DNA from: Actinernus sp. WN-2022
Lineage: Eukaryota; Cnidaria; Anthozoa; Actiniaria; Actinernidae
Direction: 5' to 3'
Assembly: GCA_030867875.1 (NCBI GenBank)
Contig: JAOWCC010000554.1
Location: 62,001 to 126,000, forward strand
DNA length: 64,000 bases
Part shown: positions 1 through 11,476 of the stretch, one piece after another
How positions within the stretch are numbered: position 1 is the stretch's first letter
How the letters are laid out: each line of letters opens with the position of its first letter
Made by a program: the position numbers and the translations under genes
Notes under the pieces: generated by a model
What the model was told of the DNA's origin: nothing
Database searches by the model: none
What the model saw: the letters and a program-made list of their open reading frames with translations, nothing else

Positions 1-821
1 TGGAATGACGGAACGGCGGAATGACGGAATGGCCCAAAAAATCCTCAAAAATTCTGTTTCCCCCCTTTTTTTGTCAAGCGAGAGCCTGAAAACAACGAAC
101 TATTTTAGGTCCCAGCCGTTCGCTTGTCAAAGTTGGCACATGAACGTCTTAAGTCTCCCAGCAAATGGGATTATAATCTCCTTATCAGTTTGTTGTTTAC
201 TTAATACTGACCTTACTGTCTCGTCTACATGTAATATCCCCATTATATCTAGTAGTCCGGCAAGCTACATGCATTGCTCGTCAGTTTCAGTGTTTCCATA
301 TTGCCTAGATTTGCACTGCAACTATAGCGATTTCAATTTTCTATCATATATATATATATGGATTCTGATTGCTGTTATTAAAAGGCGTGAACGTTGCTAT
401 AAAACCCTGGGTTCAAACCACGTGAAATTGATATTCTCAACAGCTGTCATAAATTTATTTTGGAGAAGTTTTCTTCCAATGGTCATATAGGAAAAGATAC
501 TCCGGGATATGATAAAATTTTATTTTTTCTTAATTAGCTTTTCGGTGGGGTCTGGGATCTTGGGCTGCCTGTGGTTTTGGCGGGTAAATGACGCACGTGA
601 GAACTGTAAAGGACTTTGATCTTAGCTTCCATAGAATAGCAATTCGTCATTGTGATTACATGTCATCGTGTTTTGTTATATAATATGGTATCAGGAGCCC
701 ATGTTTTATTTTCGCGCGCTCTTTTTTCTCGCGAGTATAAATTTTCGCGATTCTTTTCAAAAACGCGAAAATCGCGAATTTAAGTACTCGCGAATATTAG
801 TAAGAATGAAGTAACTAAACG

Positions 822-1000
822 CTTGTCAAAGTTAGCGCTCGGAGGAAACTCTCGTGGCAAGGGAGAGAACAACACAACAAATAAACTCAACTCACATGTA
901 ACACCAAGTCCCGGATTCGAACTCGGGCCACAGCGGCGAGAGGCGAGCGCTCACATCGCTACATCACCCATAAGACCCACAATGCGGTCTATTGACCTCT
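822..1000 (-). repeat. tRNA-derived SINE
   Basis: On the minus strand a tRNA-like head is visible: an A-box-like TAGCGATGTGAGCGC (about 945-962) followed by the B-box GAGTTCGAATCC (913-924), correctly spaced for an internal Pol III promoter. A non-tRNA body follows toward 822 (TTTGTTGTGTTGTTCTCTCC, then ACGAGAGTTTCCTCCG). The cloverleaf cannot be closed, so this is not a functional tRNA gene. It lies inside the long-TIR transposon. Confidence 0.65.
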
Positions 1001-2034
1001 TTATCCTTTATTAATTACCATTACATGTTTAAGATCTCAAAAATGTATTGAAAGCGTAGCTGGTTTTCTACAATCACGTGAAATTTATATCAGTATATCA
1101 AACTGGACAACATTTTGGTGGACGACTGTATATATCAATGTATGTATAATCCATGCATCATCAACGCGTATTGTGCTCTGTTACAGGTAACTGTCTTTAA
1201 TGATGTTTTTCGCAACATTTGTTGTAAAAACAAAAACAAAACGCGTATCTTTTCTTATTTCCTGTGCTCTCAATGACAATTAGCCGTGTGACGCTTATTA
1301 AAATAATTTACAGAAAAAAGTCAAACTCAACCCTTCTGTTTGACAGCTCAACGGCAAACTCAAGCTTTTTTAACGTTCACTTGAAAACAGTATTTATAGA
1401 AGGCAAAATCAAGCTTCCCATGCATATAGGTGGACGTTATATGATAAGATTACTGAAATAAGATGATAGAAAGAACCGGAGAGTAAGCCTTCTATTTGCT
1501 TTCGAATAACACAACTGCACTTCAATATAATGATTTTGGGAATAAAACCATGACAAACGCCAGTAAGCAATGCCTATTCACTACGTGCGAAACTGCTGTC
1601 TGCGGAAGAATAGTATTTTTAAACTGCACGCTGCACTCAAATTAGTACTGATGTTTGAACCAACCATCACACGAGTTTGTCCATATGCAGTTTCGTTATT
1701 CTACTATATCTCAGTTGTGGTACAGATAATTAAAAAACAAAATCTGCTATTTGTTGAAGGTAACGCGAAAGAACAATCAACCTAGTTCATACTCCAAATT
1801 CATGCCTGATATGGGTTTCATCCATCGCCTCCCTATTTTCAACAGTTACTTCTAAGCGGGGGTAAAACTGACCTTTGCCCATGCCTCTTGCGGATGCCAA
1901 CTTGTCAAAGTGCCAACTTTGACAAGCGAACGGCTGGGACCTAAAATAGTTCGTTGTTTTCAGGCTCTCGCTTGAGAAAAAAAGGGGAAAACAGAATTTT
2001 TGAGGATTTTTTGGGCCATTCCATCATTCCGCCG

Positions 2035-2135
2035 ATCCGTCATTCCACCGTTCCACCGTTCCACCGTTCCACCGTTCCACCGTTCCACCATTCCGTCATT
2101 CTGTCATTCCGCCATTCCGCCATTCCGTCCTTCCG
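2035..2135. repeat. 10-bp tandem repeat in the right TIR
   Basis: About ten imperfect units of period 10, starting as CGTTCCACC and drifting to CATTCCGCC, end the right arm of the long-TIR element. The window begins in the mirror-image array. Terminal short-unit arrays like this often hold transposase binding sites; that role is inferred. Confidence 0.75.
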
Positions 2136-2224
2136 TGTTTTAGGGTTGCCCCTTACTCCCGATATTTCATTAAAGTACTCGGCTGTTGTTATTGCGAATT
2201 CGCCATTTTATTTCTCTCACAAGC

Positions 2225-2390
2225 GATCTTTCGAAGTGGCGGGGTATTCTATAATCTAGCCCCACTTGTACATCGGTCGACTAAGCAGTCAGCTTCAGCT
2301 TATTGCCAAAAGGCAAAAAAAAAAACATTTTTCTTTGGGTCTGAAAGTGAGATAAATCCCAAATACGGCTAGACGCCACTTCGAAAGATC
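2225..2390. repeat. Short hairpin MITE
   Basis: A perfect 17-bp inverted repeat (GATCTTTCGAAGTGGCG and its complement) bounds a 166-bp AT-rich segment. Size and structure fit a miniature inverted-repeat element. No target duplication was recognised. Confidence 0.55.
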
Positions 2391-2399
2391 ACTTGAAAG

Positions 2400-4800
2400 C
2401 CCTTACTGTAACTGGCTTACTAAGCCGAGCTCAGGTGTATTTAGACTCATTGAATGATATGGGGTTGAAAATGGGTAGGATGGTTTTTTATTTTATTTCA
2501 GGGTTATATATGTTGGTTGTTAGAAGGTTTGTATGAGAATTTGAGAAAATGCATTATTAATGACCAAGTGGCAGGGTATTCTGTAATCTCTCAGATTGGG
2601 AGTGGAGTTCTTTCACTATTGCTCTTAGTCTTTTTGAAAGACATTGTGTATTTTTGGAAAAGTGCTCTTGATGTCAAATTAGGAATTTTTTAAATCTCAT
2701 GTTTTGGAATTTTCCTAGTGCAGCCAGTTTAGGACCTGGCCGAGGGGGTTGCAGTCATAGCATATTACCTTTTTGCTAGAAAATAAAAATCAAGTAGCAA
2801 GTCAGAAAATATGCCCCCACATCTAGCAGCTGAAAATATTTTTTTAATGGACTACTCTTACTTATTTCCGGTGCCATTTCCTTTTTTTTATTTTGCTTTT
2901 GTTATTATTTTAATGTATATATATATATCATAGGTACTATAGGTCAGTTATAAAATATAGATCAATCCTTATATAGGTGAAAAGCCACTGTATGCCAGTT
3001 ATGATCAAATTGTACTCAGCCTTGTTTAATTGTTGATTTTAGGTTCTTCAGAGCTGTTGAATACAGGTGGCTTGTGATGGATCTTTAGCTTTATGGGTTG
3101 AGACAACAGTCAACCTCTACCAGCCTGTATGAATGACCACATCAGAAGAAAATGGCCAACCAGCCATACTAAATATATATCTGCCGTAGAAAGAATTGCA
3201 TGAACAGTGTCTATTCTACAGTTGTATTTATTTCTGTAAACAATGGAATGTTCTCCCTGATAAATAATCACACCCAGTAAGAGAAATAAACATACAGTCA
3301 ATCAGTACAATTCCAGTTCTGCTGCTCTATTAAAGTCAATTTCCAAGCAAATTTCGAAGCCAATTGATACTTTTAAAAATATCTACATGTACTATAGTTT
3401 GTTGTAAATTTGCAGCTACACTTGTAGTTCAAAGAGTAAGGGGTGTTACTCTGATTTCACAAAAGCTGTGAAATGCAAAATACTAGCAGTTAAGTCACTA
3501 TTTCAAGCAATAATTGCATTATTTTCTTGCATTTCTGTTATACAGGGAGAAGACAAAGCACAAGCTTTCTATCAGCAGAAACATGCAATTGACAAGGGGC
3601 ACTAGCCCAATAGAAAGCAATTAAGAGTTAGCCTTCTATCTGCACGTGTCAGAATAACACAACCCCCTTTCAACATCTAGGTTTGTTAGTTTTGAACCAA
3701 TGAAAATGCAAGTTTACCCATAGTAGGCAGTTGAGTTATTCTAATAATATTAGTATCAGATGCTTATTTCACAGGGTTTGTGAAATCATTCAAGCATGGA
3801 AAATTTCATTCCATGATTTTTTTTATTCCATTTTACATTTTCAGTATGAAAAGAAAATCTGGCTCAAATTCATTCAGTCACCACTAAGTGTTTTGCATGA
3901 TTTGGTAAGTGTTGTGAGGTGTACTGCAATTAAATTTGTTCTGGTATCATTTGATATATACCAAGTAACTAACTTTATTTTGACACAGTGGATTCATCAG
4001 GATTTTCATCTATAAAATACAAATAACACTATTTCTAAATTGCTACCGTAAGTTAAAATATATATAGACAGTTATTTGAACCCCTCTTCTCCGAAAAGTT
4101 ACAATTTCAGGAGTACTACTGACCAGTTAAAATTCTTATTCTCCTGAAACTTTTATGAATACCATTTGGGTTATGGATATTAACTGAATTTTACATATTG
4201 ATGCCAGAAACTAAATGTCTTCTAGAAAATATGTTTTGGTGCTTTGAAGCTTCCAATGGATGACATTGAGTACAATACATATTTAGGCATCTGTTTCGAT
4301 AGGGCAATGGCTGCGAGGATGGCTCCTCTTTCGCTGTCCTCATTTCTTAATTACATGTTGGAGCCCTTGTTGATCTGGTCCCTGACCCAGTAGTAGACTT
4401 TTATTTGAGAAGACCCTGAAGCCTGTAGAGAGTCCTGTTCTTCAGCTGTAAAATAATTATGTTTATGGTGTTATTATTAAATTATTTCTATTAATTATTG
4501 TTACTGTTACAAAAAAGGATTGATTATTAAACAAAGGTGATTATTCAAAGAAATAAAGTACATCCAGAATAGGATAAATTTCTGTCCAATCCATTTTTAA
4601 CAAAGCAGGCAAAAAACTATAGGTATGAGTGATGATTAGACTATTTTTAAATGTCATTACGTGGAAAATTAATCTTTAAACACTCAACATAATTTTCTAA
4701 TGAAGCATTTATTGAAAACTACAGATTATTGTAACTATAGTGACAATACAATTATTGTTTCAATAAAAAAACTTAATTGATTGTCACTATTTTTTCTATC
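2400..4800. other. AT-rich stretch with no recognisable gene
   Basis: I see no conserved coding exon, RNA gene or clear repeat boundary here. Short ORFs on both strands have no recognisable domain. A purine/pyrimidine run and TATATATATAT lie near 2920. This could be intron or intergenic sequence. Confidence 0.5.
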
Positions 4801-4811
4801 CCATTACTCAC

Positions 4812-4987
4812 ATGTTGGATACAGTTCTGGTTCCTTTTGTTTCCTCTTTTCATAGGCTGAGGCTGCTTCATTTTTTTTTTCTTTTCCCTTCAAACACTGT
4901 GTTGAGGGGCTCTGCCTGACTGTTGTGCAAGTTTTGAATACTTCTTTCATTTTAGCCACTAGCACTGAGAACAGCAATCTACATATC
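4812..4987 (-). CDS. Possible internal exon, unknown product
   Basis: A minus-strand open stretch is bounded by a good acceptor (TTCTCAG before 4987) and a donor (GTGAGT after 4812). The ~58-codon product is lysine- and glutamate-rich at its end and resembles no family I know. It lies downstream of the THAP fragment on the same strand, so it could belong to that gene, but phase could not be tied. Tentative. Confidence 0.2.
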
Positions 4988-5875
4988 CTGAGAAGCATTT
5001 AAGATGGAGATATATAATTAAAACATTCACAACTATCATATTGATATTTGCAGATAAGAGTAATATTGCAAATAACATTCTTATAGAATTCAAAACAAGA
5101 AACATTCAGTAATTTAGAAAAATAGCATTTTATGCTTTTAGCAACCAAATAAATGTAATGGAGCATTTAAAACACTGAGAAGCACCATACAATATTTTCA
5201 CCATTGTAAATAATTCAAGCTATTCCAAACCCCCTTTGCCAGATAAGGGCTACATGATAATTGTTATCAATGTTTTGTTAATATTAATTTGCTACTTGAA
5301 ATTCTTTTTTTGCCAGTTTTTTTCCAACTTTTGTTTGTACTAAATGCAACTTACTGTATGTGGGTGGCTCTTTTATTTTGGTGTTTGTAATGAACGTAAA
5401 TTACCTATAAAAGATTAATTGCATTGCGTGACTTGTTTACTGTAATGTAATACGATACTATCAAACGTGATAAGCAGTACACTTGATTCGACAGGTTTTG
5501 GAAAATAAACGAAAACTAGTCGCTAAAATTAATCGAAAAGAATTCATATAAATATGGATAATAAAGCCATAGAATGCTAGGGTGAAGTTTCAGAATTCAG
5601 AGATATTTTTTGTTTGGTTGTGTGGTTTCGTAATAAAACTAATGTGAATGCGCGAATGTCTGGCCGGCTCTGAAGTCGCACTCATGGCCGACATGTTCGA
5701 ACTGGCCGTCTTATTCTTTGCCCGGGGCTTTCTAGTAACGCCTATTCCCCTCAGAAGCTTCAAATATGAAACAATCACAAAGGCGAATTACTGAATGGTT
5801 TATTTTGGAAGAAAAACAATCGAATTGATCAGCGTGTGCGGTATTGTTTTTAATTTACAGGCAAACTATACTTAC

Positions 5876-6212
5876 TTTCTCCTTTCTCGCTGGCTTGCTT
5901 CATCTTCATTGAATGGCACGCTAGTCGCAAGGCTGAGCCATAACAGTGTCTCTAGATGGTACAGAACCTTTCCGCTTGCTTGGCGATTCAGGAACAGGAG
6001 CTATCTCGGAGAGCAAGAGTCTTGTACAACAAGTCGACGGCTCGAAGGTTGTCATTTGGCTCGAAATCAGGCCGATGTTTTCGGACGAAAGCAACCCATA
6101 CTCTTCTAATTTTTACATCCTTGGGCAACATATACATCGATATGTTAGGCAAATCGCTGCTATTTGTATAAGTCCGGTTATTTGGGACACCAGCCGCGCA
6201 AAACTTCACCAT
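5876..6212 (-). pseudogene. THAP-type zinc-finger protein, N-terminal exon with a frameshift
   Basis: The minus-strand ORF from the ATG at 6212 opens with MVKFCAAGV and continues through FVRKHRPDFEPND, the layout of a THAP (C2CH) DNA-binding domain: N-terminal Cys, a mid-domain Trp, then a Pro-containing turn. The second expected Cys position reads Pro and the C-terminal Cys/His half is missing in this frame. Another frame gives a plausible continuation (SEIAPVPESPSK), so an indel lies near 6040-6060. A donor GTAAGTATAG follows at 5875. THAP domains occur in P-element and Kolobok transposases and in host regulators. The ATG sits ~250 bp inside a terminus that abuts TTAA, which favours a transposon origin. 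Confidence 0.55.
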
Positions 6213-6460
6213 ATTGACCTCGTGAACTTCTCTGTAATTTCACTTGTGTGTGCGAGTTTCCTGCGAGTACCACTAATGACGTCACGAATTTTAATTAGTG
6301 TTGCCAATATGGCGTCTTAAAAGCCGTTTTGGGCGATATTCGAGAGCCCAAAAAAATTTTTTGTTTTGGTCAAGAAAAATAATCATTCATAAGAGTTTAC
6401 TGACAGGTAAATATTTCTAGCTCGAAAAAAACGAGGATTTTTTTTCGTTTCAGAGGCACT
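5876..6460 (-). mobile_element. 5' end of a TTAA-type (Kolobok-like?) transposon
   Basis: At 6451-6464 the sequence reads GAGGCACT then TTAA. On the minus strand this is TTAA followed by AGTGCCTC, the same terminal start as the complete TTAA elements at 10888 and 25685. About 250 bp inside is the THAP coding fragment. TTAA target plus THAP domain is the Kolobok signature. The other terminus was not found, so the extent is a minimum. Confidence 0.35.
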
Positions 6461-6469
6461 TTAAACGAT

Positions 6470-7440
6470 CCTGGTTCAATGCACTGTTCCCCAGACTTAG
6501 TACAGTCTTGTATGTAAAATAGCTGGAAAACGATTCCCAGTATAATGTAAGGGGATACGGGTTTGGTATTTGTGCCATTTGGTAACATTTCTCTTAAATT
6601 AAAACTAGCAAGGGTAGGAGAACAGCGAACTTCCTCTGGAAGCCTATTAATCTCGTACCCAGATCTTTTAACGATATCAGGGACGGAACGTACATGAGAT
6701 TTGGCAAAACCCGATTCTATTCGCATCGATTGATTAGTTAACGATCAAGTGGCGAAATTACAAAAAAATATCAGACTTCTTATCACTGATCCTTTAAATA
6801 GTCGAAAATGTCCGGAAGCAGCTGGTAAACTAGATATCTTGCGTAACCTGTGGGCAATATAACAATACAATCTCGAGAGTTGATGAATATTTATCGCAAA
6901 GCCTCTCGCTGTTTCGCCTTCAGTCTGAATTCAGGTGCGAAATTTCGCCGGTTTACAGCATAACTTCAGGCCTCTTCAAACTCCTTATGACTGTATAACA
7001 TTGTTCACGAAGCCATGCCGAGATCTAATAAGCAAACTTTCGAATTCTGATTAAAACCGATCGCGCGAAGAGAAAGTATCAAAGTACGTGGTTTCGCTGT
7101 GACATACCCGCTAAAGCCGAGGACAAAATACTCTCACCCGACGCAACTTCGCATACCGTAGAATCGGGTTTTACCAGATCTCTCCTTCCCTCCCTCATTT
7201 TTGTAGAGAGATCTGCGTACTAAGTTAGAAGCCTATTCCAAAGTGTGTTGGAAGAGCAAAATGATAAACGACTTTATATAACGTTCAGTACGGGCATATA
7301 CAAGACTAAGAGCATTATTAGTGCGAATGTTATAAATTGTTCTGGCTCTGGCTCTGCTCGCCTTTTTCGTGTGTTCTCAAAGCATACCTCCTTATTATAT
7401 CTTAGAACAAAGACATGGGAAATATTTTATTGTTTCAATC
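6470..7440. other. No recognisable gene
   Basis: Probably intronic or downstream sequence of the collagen/Ig gene. A 109-codon minus-strand ORF (6397-6726) has no recognisable domain and runs across the TTAA terminus, so I do not call it a gene. Confidence 0.4.
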
Positions 7441-7442
7441 AC

Positions 7443-7589
7443 CTCTGGTTGTAGTAGAAACTTTCACTAATAAAGATATTTTCTCTTCCTGAGCACCCAT
7501 GATATTACGTGCCCTACACAAGTACTTGCCAGTGTCTGAACCACGCGATTCACTTATTGTCAGGGTACTCAGTGTTACGGGATGATGGA
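7443..7589 (-). CDS. Collagen/Ig gene, exon D: second half of an Ig domain
   Basis: This 147-nt minus-strand exon lies between acceptor AAGTAGAG and donor GTGATT. It encodes the C-terminal half of an I-set immunoglobulin domain: LSTLTISESRGSDTGKYLC carries the D-x-G-x-Y-x-C signature, followed by a final beta strand. It begins in phase 1 and joins the upstream exon (10345-10518) without a frame break, completing one Ig domain with Cys, Trp and the second Cys all present. It also ends in phase 1, so the gene continues to lower coordinates, but I could not identify the next exon. Confidence 0.78.
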
Positions 7590-7886
7590 CTCTACTTGAG
7601 CACTACGCCTGCTTGTTCACGTGTACTGGAATAAAGAGCGAAATAACATATATCTTATTTTTCATACCATACGTGTTTTATAGGCGGATAGTGGTGGGAC
7701 TACCAAGAATATTGAATTGTGTATATATTGAGAGACCATTTACACATACATTCTAATTAAAAATACCTGTCCATCTATTTCTAAATTAGAGTTTTAATGG
7801 AAATACATTTGTGAAGTTGCTCAGTGTAATGTAAATGGTATTGTTAGACTGATACGGTTACCCTTTCCAGGGCTCCGCCATCTTGG

Positions 7887-7958
7887 ATCTTATGACGTCA
7901 CACGGTTGTTGCTATTGTCGCACAACAAAATATCTATTGTTTTCTGACGTCATAAGAT
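7887..7958. repeat. Hairpin with CRE palindromes
   Basis: ATCTTATGACGTCA and its exact complement, 44 bp apart, each end in the palindrome TGACGTCA (a CREB/ATF-type site). It is within an intron of the collagen/Ig gene and is more likely a small foldback element than a regulatory site, since the same palindrome occurs in several unrelated repeats of this window. Confidence 0.5.
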
Positions 7959-7959
7959 T

Positions 7960-8900
7960 CGACCGAGAAATTCAAATGCCTTTCATGGACAGGAAAATAT
8001 CGGTACATCAATGACACCTTTTAATTAGTACAATTTACAGGAAACAAACACAGCACTATATTTAGGTATTCATGACAAACATTTGAAAGCAAACATTGTT
8101 TGTTAGTGGAGTTTCCCTTTAAATTATACTACCTTGCACATTTTATAGCTCAGAATATTATTTGGATGATATCTTTCTACTTTGTCGCTACTTTCCCGCT
8201 ACATGAGTCAATAATAGTCATTATTATATGGCTCTATCACTTTCTGAATTCTGATTGGTTAATAGCCGGTCAATATATTTACATATTTGACGACGGTAAA
8301 TACACGGTCAATACTCCGGACCGGCAGAGAACTTCGTGTACGAACAAATGGATAATGTACCGACGACGCGAGTTTCAAATGGGCATCCACAAAATTAAAG
8401 CATTGCAAATAAAACAAACATTTAAAAGTTACAAAAACAGAGCGAGGAGCAAGTAAAAACAAAAGATAAGTTCTAGGCATGGACGGATAAGTGATGACGA
8501 ACATTCTCGGATCGGAGTGAGTTTTATTACCCTGCGGAAATAAAGCGACGAAACTTTTTGCCAAGACAAATGAAAATAAAGAGCAACATGAACGTTAGGA
8601 CAAAGAGTTTGTTAAGTCAGTGAAAGTCATAGCGATGATCATGAAGTGAAAATTAAACCTGTCATAAATGCATAGTTTGAAATGGAACTTACAAATCTAC
8701 CACTATCACAGTACCAGAATCTGTATGTAGTGAGAGAAACAACAAAGATAAATGTCACTCGAAATGAACTGAAGCTCAGGTACCTGCAGTGCTCACCATA
8801 TGGTCTATAACTTCATCAGTTACATCCAGAGTGAGTTAAATCCACTCGCCAGCACGGATCAAGCAGCATTTTTGAAGACTCTAGACGAACATTTTCAACT
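7960..8900. other. Intronic sequence of the collagen/Ig gene, no gene seen
   Basis: A 118-codon plus-strand ORF (8100-8456) is hydrophobic at its start, has no recognisable domain and overlaps a minus-strand ORF. I see nothing supportable here. Confidence 0.45.
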
Positions 8901-8901
8901 A

Positions 8902-9843
8902 CAGTCAACTCTCCGCTAACGGACACTCTCGTAAGCGGACAGCTCTACTTACGAACGCCTTTTCAAATCCCCGTTTTACCTCCCAGTCAAACTCTGTATT
9001 TACACATTCCCGTAAGCGGACACTCTCTCGTAAGCGGACGCGGACACTTTTGAAAATGAAAATTGGATTTTTCTTTTGTTTACGCTCTCTCGTAAGCGGC
9101 CACCCCATGTATAATAATTGACTCTTGGCAATGAAATTTGTCTTTAAGTTGCAATAAATCAACAAAAATATGACCTTTGACAGAGCAACAGAACAGTGGG
9201 GATCTCCATTTGTCCGCGGGAAAGCAAGCTGTCCGTTCGTTTGACATCAACAAGAGTCCGACGTAACATTTGTAGTGTCACGTTATGGCCACGTTCGTCA
9301 TGGGCTACTTTCCTTCTTGTTTCTGTTTTCAATCACTGACTGTACCGAACACTGTATCTCAGATAACCAAGCTTGGACTTGAGCCACGGTAAATATGTTT
9401 TAACATCACCATAAAAAAAGTATTAACAAGGAATTTCCAGGCCGTACCCAGCTCCTCTGTTGACACGTTTACCCATTATCATGGCTTTCCCTTTGTTTGT
9501 TCCGCGCTTTAAAAACTTGGTGACAAATACAGCCATCCTCAAAGGAATGTGACCAAGTATCTCATCTAATCCAGTAACTGTGTTAGCGTGTTCCTTGGCT
9601 GTGGTTTCAAGACTGCAATCTTCTAAATTAGGCCTTACTACAGCAACCGCATTCACGTCCTTGATGTTGTTTGGCTCGCGTTTAAGGGCCCTTTCCTCCC
9701 GCTAATTAACTATCCCGTAAGCGGACATCCACCCTATTTTTCTTTGGTGTCCGCTTATGGGAATAATTCTCGTAAGCGGACAGCTCTACTAACGGACACT
9801 TTTTTCAATTCCCGAAGGTGTCCGCTTACGAGAGAGTTGACTG
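8902..9843. mobile_element. TA-flanked TIR element (pogo/Tigger-like) carrying a HIRAN-like fragment
   Basis: The element starts CAGTCAACTCTC and ends GAGAGTTGACTG, each end abutting TA, as expected for a Tc1/mariner/pogo-class target duplication. Both subterminal zones are packed with a repeated CTCGTAAGCGGAC motif and its complement, probably transposase binding sites. No DDE transposase is present; the interior holds a minus-strand HIRAN-like coding fragment. It lies in an intron of the collagen/Ig gene. The smaller element at 38434-38622 has the same TAAGCGGA-type ends. Confidence 0.8.
9423..9701 (-). CDS. HIRAN-like domain fragment
   Basis: The frame opens after an acceptor-like TTAATTAG at 9702 and ends at TAA (9423). 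It reads R-E-P-N-N-x-x-D-x-N-A-V-A-V near its start and ILGHIP further on, the hallmarks of a HIRAN domain (R-E-x-x-N-x-x-D-x-x-A-V, then G-x-I/V-P). HIRAN domains bind DNA 3' ends in helicases such as HLTF and also occur as solitary proteins. Here the fragment lies inside a TA-flanked TIR element, so it may be captured host coding sequence. No other domain is attached. Confidence 0.5.
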   Translation of the reverse strand, partial: REERALKREPNNIKDVNAVAVVRPNLEDCSLETTAKEHANTVTGLDEILGHIPLRMAVFVTKFLKRGTNKGKAMIMGKRVNRGAGYGLEIPC

Positions 9844-9849
9844 TATATG

Positions 9850-10340
9850 ATATTCAGCTCAGACGTTAACCACTTCAGAAGCTGGAACATTGTCGTAAAC
9901 TTGTATTAACAATTACAAAGGTTGATCCTGGCCATTTCTTGACTTCAGAAATAACAAAATAAAGCCATCCAAGTCGACAATCTTTTTGTTTGATTCTTTT
10001 AATTCTCTTTCATTTCGCTTGACTAAAATGAAAAAGGCGGGAAAATGCACGTTCGCCGCGCTCCCAATTCCGGAAATGGAAATACTGGTAAACGGAATTG
10101 ACCAACCATTATAAACAATACAACTAAAAGGGCCATATAATAAACCACATATTAACCGTGCTTGCTCGGTCTGTACAGATCAATATCAGACCTATGTCTT
10201 TTCTGTAAAGACCTCGCCTAACGGCTCGGTCTGTATAGAAATTACCTCGGTCTGATATTTCTCCGTACATACCGAGCAAGCAAGGTTAATAAGCAGTTAA
10301 TACCTTGCAGCCATAGTTTTCATTTTACTCTATCAACACT
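9850..10340. other. Intronic sequence with one MITE
   Basis: Apart from the hairpin at 10151-10290 I see nothing here. It separates exons C and D of the collagen/Ig gene, together with the TA-flanked element. Confidence 0.5.
10151..10290. repeat. 140-bp MITE with 26-bp TIRs
   Basis: The arms ATTAACCGTGCTTGCTCGGT and its near-complement ACCGAGCAAGCAAGGTTAAT bound a segment that itself repeats CTCGGTCTGTA. It is a foldback element in an intron of the collagen/Ig gene. Confidence 0.65.
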
Positions 10341-10344
10341 GTAC

Positions 10345-10518
10345 CTTGTGAAGTGTTGATCCTTTCATCAATCACGTACCGCTGACCAATTAGCTGAATA
10401 TTGTCACGGTACCACGTGATATGTGCGGCTGGATTGGCTGACGCATTGCATGACAGTCTTGCGGTATCCCCTGCTTTAGAAACGGCTTGGACATCACGTT
10501 CTCCAAACGATGGGCGTT
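10345..10518 (-). CDS. Collagen/Ig gene, exon C: first half of an Ig domain
   Basis: A 174-nt exon between acceptor CACATATAG and donor GTACAG. It encodes the N-terminal half of an I-set Ig domain, with the first Cys in TARLSCNASA and the core Trp in ITWYRD. It starts in phase 1, continuing from the collagen exon at 10713-10796, and ends in phase 1, joining the exon at 7443-7589. Collagen repeats followed directly by an Ig domain indicate an extracellular or membrane-anchored matrix/adhesion protein. The exact orthologue is not recognised. Confidence 0.82.
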
Positions 10519-10712
10519 CTATATGTGATAACATGCCATTTGATAAAATTGATAAAATGTTGTTTGACATTTTTATTTTCCTTTAATAACCTTTAATTTG
10601 GTCAAACTAAAATATCACAAAAGTACTATGTTGAAATATAAAAATACAAACGTTTCTAGCACGACTTATTTGATCAAAATAAAATGAAAACAATGCCAAC
10701 AAGTAAACTCAC

Positions 10713-10796
10713 CAATTAGCGCTCCTGAACAGCCTCTTGGTCCTATGTCTCCCTTCTCGCCCTGTGCACCCTTTCCTCCAGGATTGCCTGCCTGTC
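10713..10796 (-). CDS. Collagen/Ig gene, exon B: Gly-X-Y repeat
   Basis: An 84-nt exon between acceptor CTATTTTGCAG and donor GTGAGT. It encodes nine uninterrupted Gly-X-Y triplets (including GEKGDIGPRGCSG), typical of a collagen triple helix. It begins and ends in phase 1; joined to the 63-nt exon at 12402-12464 the triplet register is kept across the intron. The Cys in the last triplets may be a chain-crosslinking site near the end of the helix. Confidence 0.85.
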
Positions 10797-10887
10797 CTGC
10801 AAAATAGGCAGGCAATTGTGTGCATGATGACTATAGGGAATCTCGATTTAATTCCACTGCCTTGACGTGTTCGTTGTGATATATTAA

Positions 10888-11313
10888 AGTGCCTCTACGA
10901 TCAAATTTTGATATAGCGCTATTTTTGGATAATTGTAAAGTAAATGTGCTATATTTTTTCCTCTTCAAACTGTTTTTCGATATGATGACGGGAAGTGTTA
11001 TTTTTGAGGTCCGAATCTTGAGTGTTTATGTCCGCCATTACAATTCTATTATATTGACATAACAATAGTTTAAAAATAGAATACAATAGTAGAACGATGC
11101 AATACAAAACAATGATATGTATAAATGTGTCAGAGTATTGGACAAGTATGATACGGGATGTGATTTTGATGGTAAACTCTACGCAAAATGCGTAGTATAA
11201 TCTGGTCCTTTCGCAATATTTGTCACTAATTTGGAAATTTCCGCCATTGTTTGACCTTTTGGTAAACAAAAATGTACCATGAGGAAATAGTCAGATTTAG
11301 TCACAGCGTCACT
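10888..11313. mobile_element. TTAA-flanked non-autonomous element
   Basis: TTAA at 10884-10887 is followed by AGTGCCTCT, and the other end reads GCGTCACT followed by TTAA at 11314-11317. The inverted termini are similar but degenerate over ~26 bp. Size (426 bp), TTAA duplication and lack of transposase fit a piggyBac- or Kolobok-class MITE in an intron of the collagen/Ig gene. The minus-strand ORF inside (10949-11269) has no known domain. Confidence 0.55.
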
Positions 11314-11476
11314 TTAAACTTCCTCTAACGTTTATTGTTTAATTATAAAATCGATTCTATGTCAAGTAAAATAGTAGAATAGTAGAATATTAATTGCTTT
11401 CAGTGTTGCGTCTATTAGGTATAGAGCTTTGTATTTCCAATATGCTAATTGTCTGACGTCAATCCAGACATCGTAA

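Larger units (their letters stand above)
1..2140. mobile_element. Long-TIR DNA transposon, left end cut by the window edge
   Basis: The first ~137 bases recur in reverse complement at about 1911-2135. Both arms share the run AGCGAGAGCCTGAAAACAAC, the CCAGCCGTTCGCTTGTCAAA stretch, and an outermost zone of 10-bp repeats (GGAATGACGG type). That gives a ~2.1-kb unit with inverted repeats longer than 130 bp. No transposase is readable inside; the interior is AT-rich and holds a tRNA-derived SINE, so this is a non-autonomous copy. The target duplication cannot be checked because the left end lies outside the window. Confidence 0.72.

Noticed and set aside
5..490. 161-codon ORF at the window start
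   Set aside because: Begins inside a terminal inverted repeat, low-complexity and Ser-rich, no domain; chance ORF.
905..985. Functional tRNA gene
   Set aside because: A and B boxes are present but the acceptor stem and anticodon arm do not pair; SINE head instead.
1954..2259. 101-codon ORF with PPFHRS repeats
   Set aside because: It is a translation of the 10-bp repeat array in the TIR.
8905..9165. 86-codon minus ORF with repeated VRLREC
   Set aside because: Produced by the subterminal CGTAAGCGGAC repeats of the TA-flanked element.
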